Source of the DNA: Alphaproteobacteria bacterium Ga0077535
GTDB taxonomy: Bacteria; Pseudomonadota; Alphaproteobacteria; Caulobacterales; Aquidulcibacteraceae
NCBI GenBank assembly: GCA_001464425.1
Contig: LNEK01000020.1
Span: forward strand, 434,001 to 498,000
DNA: 64,000 bases
Direction: 5' to 3'
Part shown: positions 18,967 to 29,108 of the stretch, in pieces
Numbering within the stretch: position 1 is the stretch's first letter
How the letters are laid out: the number at the start of each line of letters is the position of its first letter
Made by a program: the position numbers and the translations under genes
The notes under the pieces: model-generated
The model's input: the letters and a program-made list of their open reading frames with translations, nothing else
What the model was told of the DNA's origin: nothing
The model's database searches: none

Positions 18967-20492
18967 GGGCGCGCTCCCAAGAAGGCGGCGGAGATCGCCT
19001 CAGCCGAATTCTGGGTGAAGTCGAGCACGTAGCCCGGCGCCAGCCCCATCACCAACGTCGCCACAACCAACGGAACAAACATCACCCATTCACGCGTATC
19101 GAGATCGGTGATGCCATCGAGATTCGGATTCTCGATCACGCCGAACGCGACCTTGCGATAAAGCGTGAGCGCGTAGGCGGCGGACAGGATGACGCCCAAC
19201 GCCGCTCCGGCGGCAACCCAAGCGTTGACTTGGAATGCGCCGACCATGGTGAGGATTTCACCTGGAAAGCCGCTCGTGCCAGGCAGCCCCACATTGCCCA
19301 TCGTGAACAACAGGAAGATAGCCGCGTACACCGGCATCCGATTTACGAGACCGCCATAGAACGCGATCTCGCGCGTGTGCATGCGATCGTAAACCACGCC
19401 GACGCAGAGGAAGAGAGCGCCGGAAATGATGCCGTGCGACAGCATCTGGAAGATCGCGCCTTGGATGCCCTGCTCGTTGCCACTGAAAATGCCCATGGTG
19501 ACAAAGCCCATGTGCGCGACCGACGAGTACGCGATCAACTTCTTCATATCGAGTTGGCGGAACGCCACCAGCGACGCCCAAACGATCGCAATAACGCTCA
19601 GCGCAAAGACGAACGGCGTGAAAAAGTGCGACGCATCCGGGAACATCGGCAGCGAGAATCGCAAGAAGCCATAGCCGCCCATTTTCAGCAGGATCGCGGC
19701 CAGCACGACGGACGCCGCCGTCGGCGCTTCGACGTGTGCATCCGGCAGCCAAGTGTGCACCGGCCACATCGGCATCTTCACAGCGAACGACGCGAAGAAC
19801 GCCAGCCACAACCAAATCTGAATGTCTGGACTGAAGCCGCCAGATTGCGCGAACTCTGTCAGCGCCGGAATGCTGAACGGGTTCTCGATCCCCGCCGCGC
19901 GCGCCATCGACACCATGGCGACAATCGCCACCAGCATCAGCAACGATCCGAGCAGCGTGTAGAGGAAAAATTTAAACGCCGCGTACACACGGCGCTCACC
20001 GCCCCACACCCCGATCAGGATGAACATCGGGATGAGGCCGCCTTCGAAGAAAATGTAGAAGAGAATGATGTCTTGCGCGCAGAACACGCCGATCATCAGC
20101 GTCTCGAGCAACAGGAACAGCACCATGTAGCTGGAGACCTGTTTCTCGATCACCCAACTGGCCAGAATGCAGAGCGGCGTCAGAAACGTCGTCAGCATCA
20201 CCAGCGACATCGCCAGCGTGTCGACGCCCATGGCGTAGCTCGCGCCAAACGCCCACGGAATGTTCTCGGTCAGCTGAAATGCAGGATTTGCCGGGTCAAA
20301 CGCCGCGAACGCGAATAGCGAGACGACAAACGTTGCAATCGTGAAGAACAGCGTCAGCAGCTTCACGCCATTGTCGTAACCCGGGTTCAGCCCGCGCGCG
20401 GACATACGCGACAGCAGAATGAGCACCGCGCCCGCCGCTGGCAGGAACGTCAGGATCGAAAGAATGGGCCAACCGGCCACGATCTCGCTCAT
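18963..20492 (-). CDS. nuoM: NADH-quinone oxidoreductase subunit M
   Basis: Antiporter-like subunit of complex I, 509 residues, full length. Conserved features: [20 protein letters not shown] (TM5 Glu), [20 protein letters not shown] followed by [14 protein letters not shown] (TM7-8 with Lys), [20 protein letters not shown], and [20 protein letters not shown]. It overlaps nuoL and nuoN by four bases each, so the three large subunits are translationally coupled. Confidence 0.96.
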   Translation of the reverse strand: MSEIVAGWPILSILTFLPAAGAVLILLSRMSARGLNPGYDNGVKLLTLFFTIATFVVSLFAFAAFDPANPAFQLTENIPWAFGASYAMGVDTLAMSLVMLTTFLTPLCILASWVIEKQVSSYMVLFLLLETLMIGVFCAQDIILFYIFFEGGLIPMFILIGVWGGERRVYAAFKFFLYTLLGSLLMLVAIVAMVSMARAAGIENPFSIPALTEFAQSGGFSPDIQIWLWLAFFASFAVKMPMWPVHTWLPDAHVEAPTAASVVLAAILLKMGGYGFLRFSLPMFPDASHFFTPFVFALSVIAIVWASLVAFRQLDMKKLIAYSSVAHMGFVTMGIFSGNEQGIQGAIFQMLSHGIISGALFLCVGVVYDRMHTREIAFYGGLVNRMPVYAAIFLLFTMGNVGLPGTSGFPGEILTMVGAFQVNAWVAAGAALGVILSAAYALTLYRKVAFGVIENPNLDGITDLDTREWVMFVPLVVATLVMGLAPGYVLDFTQNSAEAISAAFLGARP

Positions 20493-22597
20493 TGGCCGCC
20501 CCCAATGCCCGCGAGGATCGCATAGGCGCCAAAAGCCACTGCCGCGATCAGCATGACGAAGCTGTAGTGATAGACAAACCCGGTCTGCACCTTGCGCAGG
20601 TTGCGTGAGAAGAAGCGCGAGCTGGCCGCAACGCCATCAGGCCCGAGCCCGTCAATGGTTTTTTGGTCGCCCCACTTCCAGAAGAGATCGCCAAGCGCAC
20701 GCGCGCCTTTGACGAACACGAAATTATAGAGCTCGTCGAAGTACCATTTGTTGTAGAGGAACGCCCAAACCGGCCCCTTCGCCATCGCCTTCGAGGCGCC
20801 CGGCTTCCACAGATAGAAGACGATCGCCAGCAAGAAACCGGTCACGGTCACGATCAGCGGCGCCCACAGCACCCAAGTCGGGAAGTCATGGTGGCCTTCG
20901 TGGAACGGGATGACGTGATCCCAGAACTCGCCAGCGTGATGGCCGAGGAAGTACGGGTAGAACACCGCGCCCGCGAGCACAGCGCCAATCGCCAACACGA
21001 TAAGCGGCGCAAGCATGATCCACGGCGATTCATGCGCCGGCGCCGAACCGTCCGCAGGCTTCGCGTGTCCGTCATGGTGATGATCGTCGTGACCGTGATC
21101 GGCATGGGCGCCAGCGGCGTGATCATCGTGATGCGCGTGCGGGTTGGGTCGGAACTTGCCTTCAAAGGTCATGAAAGCCAGGCGCCAAGAATAGAAGCTG
21201 GTCAGCAATGCTGCGCCGACGCCGCACCAGAACGCGAACTGCGCGCCGATGCCGTGGCTCCCGTACGCCGCTTCGATGATCGCGTCCTTAGAGTAGAAGC
21301 CCGCAAAGCCCAGACCCGGCAGACCGAACACGGCGCCAATCCCCGGTATGCCAAAGCCAATCAGCGCGAACGTGCCGATCGTCATCATCGCCCAGGTGAT
21401 CGGCATCGGCTTACGGACGCCGCCCATGTAACGCATGTCCTGCTCATGATGCAGGCCATGGATCACCGAGCCCGCGCCGAGGAAGAGCAGCGCTTTGAAG
21501 AAGGCGTGCGTGAACAGGTGAAACATCGCCGCGTTGTAAGCGCCGACACCGGCCGCAAAGAACATGTAGCCGAGCTGCGAACAGGTTGAGTACGCGACCA
21601 CGCGCTTAATGTCGTTCTGCGCCAGACCCACCGTCGCCGCAAACAGCGCCGTCGTCGCGCCCACGATCGTCACGAATCCGCTTGCCAATGGCGCAATATG
21701 ATAAAGCTCGCCCAGGCGGCACACCATGAACACGCCGGCGGTCACCATCGTCGCGGCGTGGATCAGCGCCGAAACCGGCGTCGGGCCTTCCATCGCGTCC
21801 GGCAACCAGACGTGCAGGAAGAACTGCGCCGACTTGCCCATCGCGCCGATGAACAACAGGAACGCCGTCACCTCCGCCGCGGGCAGCACGACATCGCCCA
21901 GCACCAACGCCTGATGAGCCAATCGCTCGATCTGCCCGGCCACTTCAACGCCGTTCACCGAGCCGGCAAAGAGCGCGAGATCGCCCGCTGCTGTGGGGAA
22001 GAACTTGATCGTCCCCAGGAACGTGAAGCACGCCATGATCCCGAGTGCGAAGCCGAAATCGCCGATCCGGTTGACGACGAACGCCTTGATCGCAGCATCA
22101 TTGGCGCTGCGCTTCTGGAACCAGAAGCCGATCAACAAATAAGACGCAACGCCCACGCCTTCCCAGCCGAAGAAGAGCTGCAGGAAGTCGTTCGCCGTGA
22201 CCAACGCCAGCATCGCGAACGTGAAGAAAGACAGATACGAAAAGAACCGCGCCCGGTGCGGGTCCTCGGCCATGTAGCCGATCGAATAGACGTGAACCAA
22301 GAACGAGACCGTGTTCACGACCACGAGCATGATCGCCGACATCGTGTCGATGCGAACGCTCCACGTCGAAGTGAAGCCCGCCACATCGATAAAGCTGAAC
22401 AGCTCCGTGACGCGCGCCTGCCCGTCACCCCAGACGAAATCGATGAAGATCGGCCACGACAGAACAAGCGAGAGGCCAACCGACGCGGTCGTCAGGCCCA
22501 TTGCGACCTTGTCGCCAAGATAGCGCTGAAACAACCCAGCGATCGCCGCCGCGAACAGCGGCGCGAGAACGATCAGGACTTCGGCTGAGAATTGCAC
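20489..22597 (-). CDS. nuoL: NADH-quinone oxidoreductase subunit L with His-rich loop
   Basis: The distal antiporter-like subunit carrying the long lateral helix of complex I, 702 residues. Conserved parts: [20 protein letters not shown] (TM5 Glu), [20 protein letters not shown] (TM7-8), [20 protein letters not shown], and the C-terminal lateral helix and terminal TM. Between late helices, residues 487-511 hold a loop with 11 His and 6 Asp among 25 residues. The start is a GTG four bases after nuoK; no nearby ATG precedes conserved sequence. Confidence 0.96.
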   Translation of the reverse strand: MQFSAEVLIVLAPLFAAAIAGLFQRYLGDKVAMGLTTASVGLSLVLSWPIFIDFVWGDGQARVTELFSFIDVAGFTSTWSVRIDTMSAIMLVVVNTVSFLVHVYSIGYMAEDPHRARFFSYLSFFTFAMLALVTANDFLQLFFGWEGVGVASYLLIGFWFQKRSANDAAIKAFVVNRIGDFGFALGIMACFTFLGTIKFFPTAAGDLALFAGSVNGVEVAGQIERLAHQALVLGDVVLPAAEVTAFLLFIGAMGKSAQFFLHVWLPDAMEGPTPVSALIHAATMVTAGVFMVCRLGELYHIAPLASGFVTIVGATTALFAATVGLAQNDIKRVVAYSTCSQLGYMFFAAGVGAYNAAMFHLFTHAFFKALLFLGAGSVIHGLHHEQDMRYMGGVRKPMPITWAMMTIGTFALIGFGIPGIGAVFGLPGLGFAGFYSKDAIIEAAYGSHGIGAQFAFWCGVGAALLTSFYSWRLAFMTFEGKFRPNPHAHHDDHAAGAHADHGHDDHHHDGHAKPADGSAPAHESPWIMLAPLIVLAIGAVLAGAVFYPYFLGHHAGEFWDHVIPFHEGHHDFPTWVLWAPLIVTVTGFLLAIVFYLWKPGASKAMAKGPVWAFLYNKWYFDELYNFVFVKGARALGDLFWKWGDQKTIDGLGPDGVAASSRFFSRNLRKVQTGFVYHYSFVMLIAAVAFGAYAILAGIGGGQ

Positions 22598-22601
22598 CGG
22601 C

Positions 22602-22910
22602 TCAGCCCCTCATCTGATTGATGTCTTCGACGGCGATGTTGCCTCGATTACGGAAATACGTGACCAGAATGGCGAGACCGACCGCGGCTTCAGCGGCGGC
22701 AACGGTCAAAACCATCATCGCGAAGATTTGGCCTTCCAGGTTCTGCAGATAAGCCGAGAACGCCACCAGATTGATGTTCACCGAGAGCAAAACCAACTCG
22801 ATCGACATCAGGATGATGATGACGTTTTTGCGGTTCACGAAAATGCCGAACACGCCGATCGTGAACAGAGCGGCGGCGACGAACAGATAATGGGCGAGCG
22901 TGATTTCCAT
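22602..22910 (-). CDS. nuoK: NADH-quinone oxidoreductase subunit K
   Basis: Small membrane subunit with three helices, 102 residues. It starts [20 protein letters not shown]. The two conserved membrane glutamates of the proton path are in [18 protein letters not shown] and [20 protein letters not shown]. The ATG at 22910 overlaps the nuoJ stop by one base (TGATG). Confidence 0.96.
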   Translation of the reverse strand: MEITLAHYLFVAAALFTIGVFGIFVNRKNVIIILMSIELVLLSVNINLVAFSAYLQNLEGQIFAMMVLTVAAAEAAVGLAILVTYFRNRGNIAVEDINQMRG

Positions 22911-23518
22911 CAACCCAGCCCCTGACCCGGACGAATGTCCTTAAGCTCGACGCCTTCGGAACGCTTACGGCCCACTTGTGCGGCGATGTCTTGCTTACGG
23001 ACGCCAGGCCGATGGCGCAGCGTCAGCACGATGGCGCCGATCATCGCGACGAACAGCACCAAGCCCGCCATTTGGAATACGAGCAGATAGTCGGTGTAGA
23101 GCACCTGCCCGATTGCTTCGGCATTGGTGATCCCGGTGTTCTCAGCCGGCGCAATCGCAATCGGAGCGCCATTCGCTGAGACCGCAGCGCTCGCCACCAA
23201 ACCCAACTCAGCGAGCAACGCCGCCGCAATCAGCGCGCCGATCGGCATGTAGGAAAGAAAGCCCTGCTTCAGCTCCACGAAATCAACATCGAGCATCATC
23301 ACGACGAACAGGAAGAGCACCGCAACAGCGCCGACATAGACGATGACCAGCAGCATAGCCAAAAACTCGGCGCCGAGCAGCACGAAGAGCCCCGCCGCCG
23401 TAAAGAACGTCAGGATCAGAAACAGCACCGAGTGCACGGGATTGCGCGCCGAGATAACCGCGAACGCGGAAATCACCGCAATCACGGCCAGCACGTAGAA
23501 GGCGATCGTCGCCAACAT
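22910..23518 (-). CDS. nuoJ: NADH-quinone oxidoreductase subunit J
   Basis: Membrane subunit of complex I with five predicted helices, 202 residues. Family features: [20 protein letters not shown] in TM2, [20 protein letters not shown] in TM3 (the pi-bulge region) and [10 protein letters not shown] polar C-terminal tail of about 30 residues ([20 protein letters not shown]) is cytoplasmic. It lies 68 bases after nuoI, one of the longer gaps within this half of the operon. Confidence 0.95.
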   Translation of the reverse strand: MLATIAFYVLAVIAVISAFAVISARNPVHSVLFLILTFFTAAGLFVLLGAEFLAMLLVIVYVGAVAVLFLFVVMMLDVDFVELKQGFLSYMPIGALIAAALLAELGLVASAAVSANGAPIAIAPAENTGITNAEAIGQVLYTDYLLVFQMAGLVLFVAMIGAIVLTLRHRPGVRKQDIAAQVGRKRSEGVELKDIRPGQGLG

Positions 23519-23586
23519 CCGTTACGCTCTCCCAACTTCGTATTGGGGCCCGGCGTTTTGCGCGAGCCGCCACGAGAAATCGCGCC

Positions 23587-24075
23587 CTACCTGTAAGGCG
23601 CGTCCAGTTCCAAATTCTTCGCAATCTCGCGTTCCCAGCGATCGCCGTTCGCGAGCAGTTTTTCCTTGTCGTAGTAAAGCTCCTCGCGCGTCTCGGTGGC
23701 GAACTCCAAGTTCGGCCCCTCGACGATCGCGTCCACCGGGCACGCCTCTTGGCAGTAGCCGCAATAGATGCACTTCACCATGTCGATGTCGTAGCGCGTG
23801 GTGCGGCGCGAGCCGTCTTCGCGCGGCTCGGCCTCGATCGTGATCGCCTGCGCCGGGCAAATCGCCTCGCAGAGCTTGCACGCAATGCAACGCTCTTCGC
23901 CATTGGCGTAACGGCGCAGCGCATGCTCGCCGCGAAAGCGCGGGCTCTGCGGATTGCGCTCGTACGGGTAATTTATCGTGGCTTTGCGGCGGAAGAAATA
24001 CTTCATGCCGAGCGCAAACCCGCCCAGCATATCGAGCATCAACGCGCCCTTCGCGGCTTGCAGTAAGCGCGACAT
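23587..24075 (-). CDS. nuoI: NADH-quinone oxidoreductase subunit I
   Basis: Carries clusters N6a and N6b in the peripheral arm of complex I. 162 residues, full length, with two ferredoxin motifs: [20 protein letters not shown] near residue 60 and [20 protein letters not shown] near residue 100, preceded by the membrane-surface helix and [20 protein letters not shown]. The ATG at 24075 overlaps the stop of the preceding small lipoprotein gene by one base (TAATG). Confidence 0.97.
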   Translation of the reverse strand: MSRLLQAAKGALMLDMLGGFALGMKYFFRRKATINYPYERNPQSPRFRGEHALRRYANGEERCIACKLCEAICPAQAITIEAEPREDGSRRTTRYDIDMVKCIYCGYCQEACPVDAIVEGPNLEFATETREELYYDKEKLLANGDRWEREIAKNLELDAPYR

Positions 24076-24317
24076 TATGAGCTCCCAACGCACCGATAGG
24101 TGCGATAGGCGAAACCATCGAAGCGGGTTTCACCGGAAATGAAATCAGCGGCGCCATTGCAATAGGCCCGCGCCCGCGCATCGATTTCGCCGACGCTTTG
24201 TTGCGCCGCATCGTAACGCACGTCGAACGCGCCACCCGCAGCGCCCGGAATAACAGCCGGCAGCGTTTGGCATGCAGCGAGCGCCACCAGCGCCAGAAAG
24301 ATCACCGCACCCCTCAT
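24075..24317 (-). CDS. Small lipoprotein between nuoH and nuoI
   Basis: 80 residues, too short and out of frame with the complex I genes. It begins [20 protein letters not shown], a clear lipoprotein signal with lipobox LAAC. The mature part is about 65 residues with two further cysteines (YCNGAAD and YRCVGSS) that could form a disulphide. It shares four bases with the nuoH stop (ATGA) and one with the nuoI start (TAATG), so it is embedded in the operon and translated with it. No family recognised. Envelope location follows from the signal; a role in complex I assembly would be inference from position only. Confidence 0.8.
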   Translation of the reverse strand: MRGAVIFLALVALAACQTLPAVIPGAAGGAFDVRYDAAQQSVGEIDARARAYCNGAADFISGETRFDGFAYRTYRCVGSS

Positions 24318-25444
24318 CCGCCCGCCACCGTGGCGTTCGCGGCCGGCGCGATGAAGGTCACGTAATAGCCCATCGCCACCACGGCCACGAGCGAGGTCGG
24401 CAAGAAGATCTTCCAGCCAAGGCGCATGAGCTGGTCGTAGCGGTAGCGCGGCACGATGGCCTTCACCATCGCGAACATAAAGAACATCACCCAGAGCTTG
24501 GCGTAGAACACCAGCATCGCCACGGTCGACGTCCAGAATGGCGACAGCCCAAGGCTCTCGATCGATCCCCACGGCAAATGCCAGCCGCCGAGGAACAGGA
24601 TCGTCGTCATCGCGCACATCATGACGATATTGAGGTACTCGCCGATCATGAACAGCAAATACGGCGTCGATGAATACTCGACCTGGTAGCCGGCAACGAG
24701 TTCGGACTCCGCTTCCGGCAAATCGAATGGCGGGCGATTGGTTTCTGCCAACGCGGAGATGAAAAACATCCCAAGCATCGCCAGCATGGTCACGCCGACC
24801 AGAATGTTGGCCGGAAACTCCGCGAAGTTGAAAATCCGGAAGCCGTGCCACATCCAGATGCCATCGCTCTGGGCGTTCACGATCGTCGTTAGATTGAGCG
24901 AGCCGACCAGGAGCAGCACGGTAATGATGATGAAGCCGATCGAGACTTCGTAGCTCACCATTTGCGCCGCAGAGCGCAGACCACCCAGAAACGGATACTT
25001 CGAATTCGAAGCCCATCCGCCCATGATGATGCCGTAAACGCCAAGCGAACTGATGGCGAAAAGATAGAGAATGCCGACATTGAGATCGGCGATGACGACA
25101 TCGGGGCCCCAGGGCACGACCGCCCAGCCAATGAAAGCCAGAACGAACGTCAGCAGGGGCGCGAGGATGAACACCGTCTTGTTGGCGCCCGCCGGAATGA
25201 CGATTTCCTTGAACACGAACTTAAAAAAGTCCGCGAACGACTGAAGCAAACCAAACGGGCCAACCACGTTCGGGCCCTTGCGTAACTGCACCGCCGCCCA
25301 AACCTTGCGGTCAAACAGCAACAGGAACGCCAGCGAGATCAGCAGCAGAATGGAGATGGCCAGGATCTGGCCGAGCTTCATCAGCCCCCACTCTACTTCG
25401 AGAGGAAAATTGACGAGCGGAACGTAGTCGGCGCCGGGGATCAT
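24314..25444 (-). CDS. nuoH: NADH-quinone oxidoreductase subunit H
   Basis: Membrane subunit at the joint of the two arms, forming part of the quinone chamber. 376 residues, about eight helices. Family motifs: [20 protein letters not shown] (first loop), [20 protein letters not shown] followed by VSYEVSIGF, and [20 protein letters not shown] then YQVEYSS (third cytoplasmic loop). The ATG at 25444 overlaps the nuoG stop (ATGA); an upstream in-frame start adds 14 residues not seen in the family. Confidence 0.96.
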   Translation of the reverse strand: MIPGADYVPLVNFPLEVEWGLMKLGQILAISILLLISLAFLLLFDRKVWAAVQLRKGPNVVGPFGLLQSFADFFKFVFKEIVIPAGANKTVFILAPLLTFVLAFIGWAVVPWGPDVVIADLNVGILYLFAISSLGVYGIIMGGWASNSKYPFLGGLRSAAQMVSYEVSIGFIIITVLLLVGSLNLTTIVNAQSDGIWMWHGFRIFNFAEFPANILVGVTMLAMLGMFFISALAETNRPPFDLPEAESELVAGYQVEYSSTPYLLFMIGEYLNIVMMCAMTTILFLGGWHLPWGSIESLGLSPFWTSTVAMLVFYAKLWVMFFMFAMVKAIVPRYRYDQLMRLGWKIFLPTSLVAVVAMGYYVTFIAPAANATVAGG

Positions 25445-27513
25445 TCCGCAGCCACCTTCATCGCGCCGGCCTTCAGTCGCGAGCACTCAGCCATCGTCTT
25501 CGACGCGCGCGCGATCGGATTGGTGAGGTAAAAGTCCGTCACCGGGCTGCGCAGTGGCGCGCCAGAAATTTCCCCCGCGGCGCCAAGCGCGGTCGGATCA
25601 AAAGCCGCGGCGCCGACGGCGCCCGGCGCATAATCGACTTGGCCGAAGGTCGGATGATCCGCGATCATCTTGGCGCGTAGTGCGCCAAGCGTGTCGTACG
25701 GCAGCGTCTTCCCCATCACGCCCGAGAGCGCGCGCAGGATAGTCCAATCTTCCTTCGCATCGCCTTTCGGGAACGTTGCGCGGCGCCCGTACTGGACACG
25801 GCCCTCAGTGTTGACCCAAGTCGCGTCCTTCTCGGTGTAGGCGGCGCTCGGCAGGATGATGTCAGCTCTGTGCGCACCGGCATCGCCGTGGGTGCCGATG
25901 TAAATCACCGTTCCAGCGTGCGGCAGCTCAACTTCATCGACGCCGAGCAGCAGCAGCGTATCCAGCCCGCCCGCGAGCATCTCGCGCGCGCTCTTTCCAC
26001 CCGCGCCCGGCAGGAAGCCAAGATCAAGCCCCCCGACACGCGCCGCTGCGGTGTGCAGCACGTTGAACCCATTCCAACCATCGCGCACGACACTGGCGCT
26101 CGCCACAAGCGCGCCGATCGAGTGCAGCACCGCGGCGGAGTCACTTCGCGTCAGCGCGCCGGCGCCCACGATGATCATCGGCTTTTGCGCGGTCTTGAGC
26201 TTGTCGACCGTAGCCGCCCGATCCTTCACGTCGGCCAGCGATTCGCCGAGGTGCGCGTACGGATAGGTCAGATCGGCGGCCTCACCGATGAACGCGATCT
26301 CGGCGCCGCGCAACCAAGCCTTGCGAATGCGCGCGTTCAGCACCGGCGCTTCGAGACGCGGATGGGTCCCGATCAGCAGGATGACGTCCGCCTCGTCGAT
26401 GCCGGCGATGGTCGAGTTGAAAATGTAGCCCTCACGCGCACCGCCGCCGATCGCAGCGCCATCAGCGCGGCAGTCCGTATTCGGCGAACCCAGCGCACGG
26501 AAGAGATCAAGCGTCGCCTTCATGCTCTCGGCGCAGGCCAAATCGCCAGCGATCGCGCCAATGCGTTTGGGATCGCCAGAAAGCGCCTTCGCCGTCGCTT
26601 CAAGCGCCTCACCCCAAGTTGCTGCGCGGAGCTTGCCGTTCTCACGGATGAACGGGCGATCCAGCCGCTGCCTGCTTAAGCCGTCTTCAGCGTAGCGCGT
26701 TTTGTCCGAGATCCATTCCTCGTTGATCTCTTCGTTGACCCGCGGCAGCACCCGCAAAACCGCATCACCACGCGCATCGACGCGGATGTTCGAGCCAAGC
26801 GCATCCATCACATCGACGGTTTCAGTCTTGGTCAGCTCCCAAGGCCGCGCATTGAAGGCGTACGGCTTCGAGGTCAGCGCACCCACGGGGCACAGATCGA
26901 TGACATTGGCCGAAAGCTCGCTCGTTAGCGCCGCTTCCAGATAGGTCGTGACCTCCATGTCCTCGCCGCGGCCCGTGGCGCCGAGCTCGGAGACGCCGGC
27001 AACCTCGGTTACGAAGCGGATGCAGCGCGTGCATTGAATGCAGCGCGTCATCACCGTCTTCACCAACGGCCCCATGAACTTTTCTTCGACGGCGCGCTTG
27101 TTCTCATCAAAGCGCGAGCCGCCGCGTCCATAAGCGACGGATTGGTCCTGCAAATCGCACTCGCCGCCCTGGTCGCAGATTGGGCAATCCAGCGGGTGGT
27201 TGATAAGCAAAAACTCCATCACGCCCTTGCGCGCCTTGTCGACGATCGCACTTTTGGTGACGAGTTCGTTCAAGACGTTGTCGCGCGGCGGAGGCAGGTC
27301 CTTCACCTGCTGCGCACATGACGCGACCGGCTTCGGCCCGGACTTGCCGCCCACCTTCACTTCGATCAGGCACATGCGGCAATTGCCGGCGATCGAGAGC
27401 CGCTCATGATAACAGAAGCGCGGAATCTCTGCGCCGGCGGCTTCGCACGCCTGCAGCAAGGTAAGCTCTGGAGGTACGTCGACTTCTACGCCGTCGACGA
27501 GGATTTTCGTCAT
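25441..27513 (-). CDS. nuoG: NADH-quinone oxidoreductase subunit G
   Basis: Large iron-sulphur subunit, 690 residues. N-terminal 2Fe-2S domain: [20 protein letters not shown]. His-ligated 4Fe-4S region: [20 protein letters not shown]. Then [20 protein letters not shown] and [15 protein letters not shown] for further clusters; the rest is a molybdopterin-oxidoreductase-like domain without cofactor. It is the first gene of the second nuo block: about 2.7 kb of unrelated genes separates it from nuoF, so it must have its own promoter in the 265 bases upstream or depend on long read-through. No convincing promoter for it was seen. Confidence 0.96.
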   Translation of the reverse strand: MTKILVDGVEVDVPPELTLLQACEAAGAEIPRFCYHERLSIAGNCRMCLIEVKVGGKSGPKPVASCAQQVKDLPPPRDNVLNELVTKSAIVDKARKGVMEFLLINHPLDCPICDQGGECDLQDQSVAYGRGGSRFDENKRAVEEKFMGPLVKTVMTRCIQCTRCIRFVTEVAGVSELGATGRGEDMEVTTYLEAALTSELSANVIDLCPVGALTSKPYAFNARPWELTKTETVDVMDALGSNIRVDARGDAVLRVLPRVNEEINEEWISDKTRYAEDGLSRQRLDRPFIRENGKLRAATWGEALEATAKALSGDPKRIGAIAGDLACAESMKATLDLFRALGSPNTDCRADGAAIGGGAREGYIFNSTIAGIDEADVILLIGTHPRLEAPVLNARIRKAWLRGAEIAFIGEAADLTYPYAHLGESLADVKDRAATVDKLKTAQKPMIIVGAGALTRSDSAAVLHSIGALVASASVVRDGWNGFNVLHTAAARVGGLDLGFLPGAGGKSAREMLAGGLDTLLLLGVDEVELPHAGTVIYIGTHGDAGAHRADIILPSAAYTEKDATWVNTEGRVQYGRRATFPKGDAKEDWTILRALSGVMGKTLPYDTLGALRAKMIADHPTFGQVDYAPGAVGAAAFDPTALGAAGEISGAPLRSPVTDFYLTNPIARASKTMAECSRLKAGAMKVAAE

Positions 27514-27778
27514 GAGTCTGACCGCTTTCGCGCACGCGCATGAACGATTTATTGCTGCGCCGCAAGGGGGCCAAAAGTCTCTGCGATCAACGCCCTACGA
27601 GCGCGCAAAATCGCGGTGTCAGCCATGCACAAATTGCGTTCCCGCAATGACCCCGCGTAACGGCGCGGCAGGTTCCCGAGTAGCCGGATAAGTAGCTGAG
27701 CTTATTATTATTTTTCTGGAACGACAGACGTTGCACCCCGTTGGTTGTGCAAGGGCGGGCAAAAGGAGCAATTACCTC
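27514..27778. other. Intergenic region between nuoG and the small stress gene
   Basis: 265 bases between divergent genes. It holds the EcfG-type promoter at 27718-27742 for the plus-strand gene, an AT-rich stretch at about 27701-27716, and an inverted repeat (TTGCAC at 27731-27736 with GTGCAA at 27747-27752) overlapping the -10 element. A promoter for nuoG should also be here, but no clear RpoD-type pair is visible. Confidence 0.6.
27718..27742 (+). promoter_or_regulatory. Predicted EcfG (general stress response) promoter
   Basis: GGAAC at 27718-27722 and CGTT at 27739-27742 with exactly 16 bases between. This is the alphaproteobacterial EcfG/SigT consensus (GGAAC, 16-17 bases, CGTT). It points at the 52-residue gene that starts 36 bases beyond the -10 element, with a Shine-Dalgarno sequence in between. 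An exact match in a short intergenic space and the right orientation make chance unlikely; not experimentally shown. Confidence 0.75.
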
Positions 27779-27937
27779 ATGGCCAACCAACCAAACCAGC
27801 CGGATCAGAACAACCAAGATCAGCAGCGCCAAGCGCAGCCAGGTCGCGACAACCAAGACGGCGCGAACCGAGAAAACCTCGACCAAGACAAGAAGCGTCC
27901 TGGCGATCGCAACACCGACCAAGAACGCCCGCAATAA
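27779..27937 (+). CDS. Small hydrophilic, probably disordered protein, predicted stress-induced
   Basis: 52 residues from the ATG at 27779, with AAAGGAG nine bases upstream. Composition is extreme: it starts MANQPNQPDQNNQDQQRQAQ and is almost wholly Asn, Gln, Asp, Arg, Lys and Pro, with no hydrophobic core, no Cys and no aromatic residues. It resembles desiccation or stress hydrophilins in composition only; no family recognised. It has an EcfG-type promoter upstream and a strong intrinsic terminator 27 bases downstream, so it is a self-contained transcription unit placed against the direction of the surrounding nuo cluster. Confidence 0.82.
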   Translation: MANQPNQPDQNNQDQQRQAQPGRDNQDGANRENLDQDKKRPGDRNTDQERPQ

Positions 27938-27963
27938 ACGGCGTCCTGCTACCGAAACGAATG

Positions 27964-27989
27964 CGGAGCGGCGACAGCCGCTCCGTTTT
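27964..27989 (+). terminator. Intrinsic terminator of the small stress gene
   Basis: Perfect 9-bp stem (CGGAGCGGC with GCCGCTCCG), loop GACA, followed by TTTT on the plus strand. It ends just before the convergent dienelactone-hydrolase gene stop at 27999. On the minus strand there is no T-run, so it probably serves only the plus-strand gene. Confidence 0.85.
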
Positions 27990-27998
27990 CATGCGTGC

Positions 27999-28805
27999 CT
28001 AGCCAACGAGGCGCAATTTGAAGAAGGCGATGATCTCTTCGACCTTCGCGCGTGTCAGCGAGCCTGCCTCATGGATGAGGTGTGTCGTCACCACACTATG
28101 GGGATTGGTGTTGAACGTATCTGGCTTGGCGGCGCTGTCAGGCAAAACCTCACCCTCAAACCGCTTCCCGAGTGCAGCGCTGAACGCCTCAAACCGAGCC
28201 GCCTTGCAGTACTTGTCACCAGCGAAGCGATAGGCGCGCAGCGTCAAGTCTTCCCGCTCCATCCGCGCGCGTACGATTGCCATGTCTTCCGGCGAGGCGT
28301 GCATCCCAGCGGGATCATTCACAGGCACCGACGGCTGGCACAACACGGGCGCTCGCACCGCGGGCTCGACCATCATCGAGAGCGCAAAATTGCCGGTGAG
28401 GCACATGCCCAACGCGCCGACGCCCTTGCCCCCGCACTCGCCATGCGCGACCGCTGCAAGTTGCTTCAGCCAATCCACGACCGGACTGTGCTCGTCAGCG
28501 GAGTTCAGAATCTTGAACTCACGCGCGATGCAGAGGACGCGGAAGATCGATGCATTGGTGTAGCCCTTACTGTTCGGCTTACCCGGTTTGCCAAACAGCG
28601 ACGGCAGATAAACGGTGAAACCCGCATCCCGCACCCAGCGCGCAAACCGCGCCACTTCCGGCGTGATGCCCGGGATTTCGTGAATGATGATGACGCCGGG
28701 CCCGTCGCCAGACACGAAGACTTTTCGCTTCAAACCATCGAACGTCACATCGCGGCGCTTGAAGTCCTCAAGCTTTTCCCACGTCTCGATGACGCCCTTG
28801 GCCAT
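27999..28805 (-). CDS. Dienelactone hydrolase family protein
   Basis: 268-residue alpha/beta hydrolase. GPGVIIIHEIPGITPEVARF is the family N-terminal motif with the conserved Glu; the nucleophile cysteine lies in GVGALGMCLTGNFAL (G-x-C-x-x-G); the likely Asp/His part is near AKPDTFNTNPHSVVTTHLIH. Such enzymes hydrolyse dienelactones or related esters and thioesters; the actual substrate here cannot be told. It is the last gene of the three-gene minus-strand unit inserted between nuoF and nuoG, four bases after the YciI-like gene. Confidence 0.85.
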   Translation of the reverse strand: MAKGVIETWEKLEDFKRRDVTFDGLKRKVFVSGDGPGVIIIHEIPGITPEVARFARWVRDAGFTVYLPSLFGKPGKPNSKGYTNASIFRVLCIAREFKILNSADEHSPVVDWLKQLAAVAHGECGGKGVGALGMCLTGNFALSMMVEPAVRAPVLCQPSVPVNDPAGMHASPEDMAIVRARMEREDLTLRAYRFAGDKYCKAARFEAFSAALGKRFEGEVLPDSAAKPDTFNTNPHSVVTTHLIHEAGSLTRAKVEEIIAFFKLRLVG

Positions 28806-28808
28806 GGC

Positions 28809-29108
28809 TCACACCTTCGTCAGCGCACCCTCGCCGACCACAGTGATCCACTCGCGCACGCGCCACGACGTGACAACCCCTCCATTCGTATAGGGGTCGG
28901 AGCGCGCGAAATCCTCTGCGACCTGGGCGGTCTCGGCTTTGAACAGAAGCAACCCAAACGGCGGATCATCATTCGGCACCGCCCCGCCAAGCTGCAGTTC
29001 GTCGCGCGCGGCTGAGGCGCGGCAAAGCTCCAAATGTGCCGGCCGATGCGCTGCCCGCCTCTCCAGAAAGTCCGTCGCGTAGTCGTAGATCAGAAGGAAG
29101 TGCTTCAT
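28809..29108 (-). CDS. YciI-like domain protein
   Basis: 99 residues of the dimeric alpha-beta barrel type: MKHFLLIYDYATDFLERRAA with the conserved Tyr-Asp, then RPAHLELC, LGGAVPNDDPPFGLLLFKAE and AEDFARSDPYTNGGVVTSWR, matching the YCII pattern of a conserved His and an Asp-Pro-Tyr segment. Function unknown; YCII proteins are often small enzymes or sensors fused to other domains. It starts directly after the methyltransferase-like gene stop and is followed four bases later by the dienelactone-hydrolase gene. Confidence 0.82.
   Translation of the reverse strand: MKHFLLIYDYATDFLERRAAHRPAHLELCRASAARDELQLGGAVPNDDPPFGLLLFKAETAQVAEDFARSDPYTNGGVVTSWRVREWITVVGEGALTKV

Noticed and set aside
24075-25016. 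313-residue reading of the small lipoprotein frame extending upstream into nuoH
   Set aside because: Only the last 80 codons have protein character (signal, lipobox); the upstream part is a shadow of nuoH. The ATG at 24317 is the fitting start.
27741-29015. 424-codon open frame on the plus strand starting beside the small stress gene
   Set aside because: It shares the start region with the 52-residue gene but reads through its terminator and antisense through the dienelactone-hydrolase gene; no motifs.
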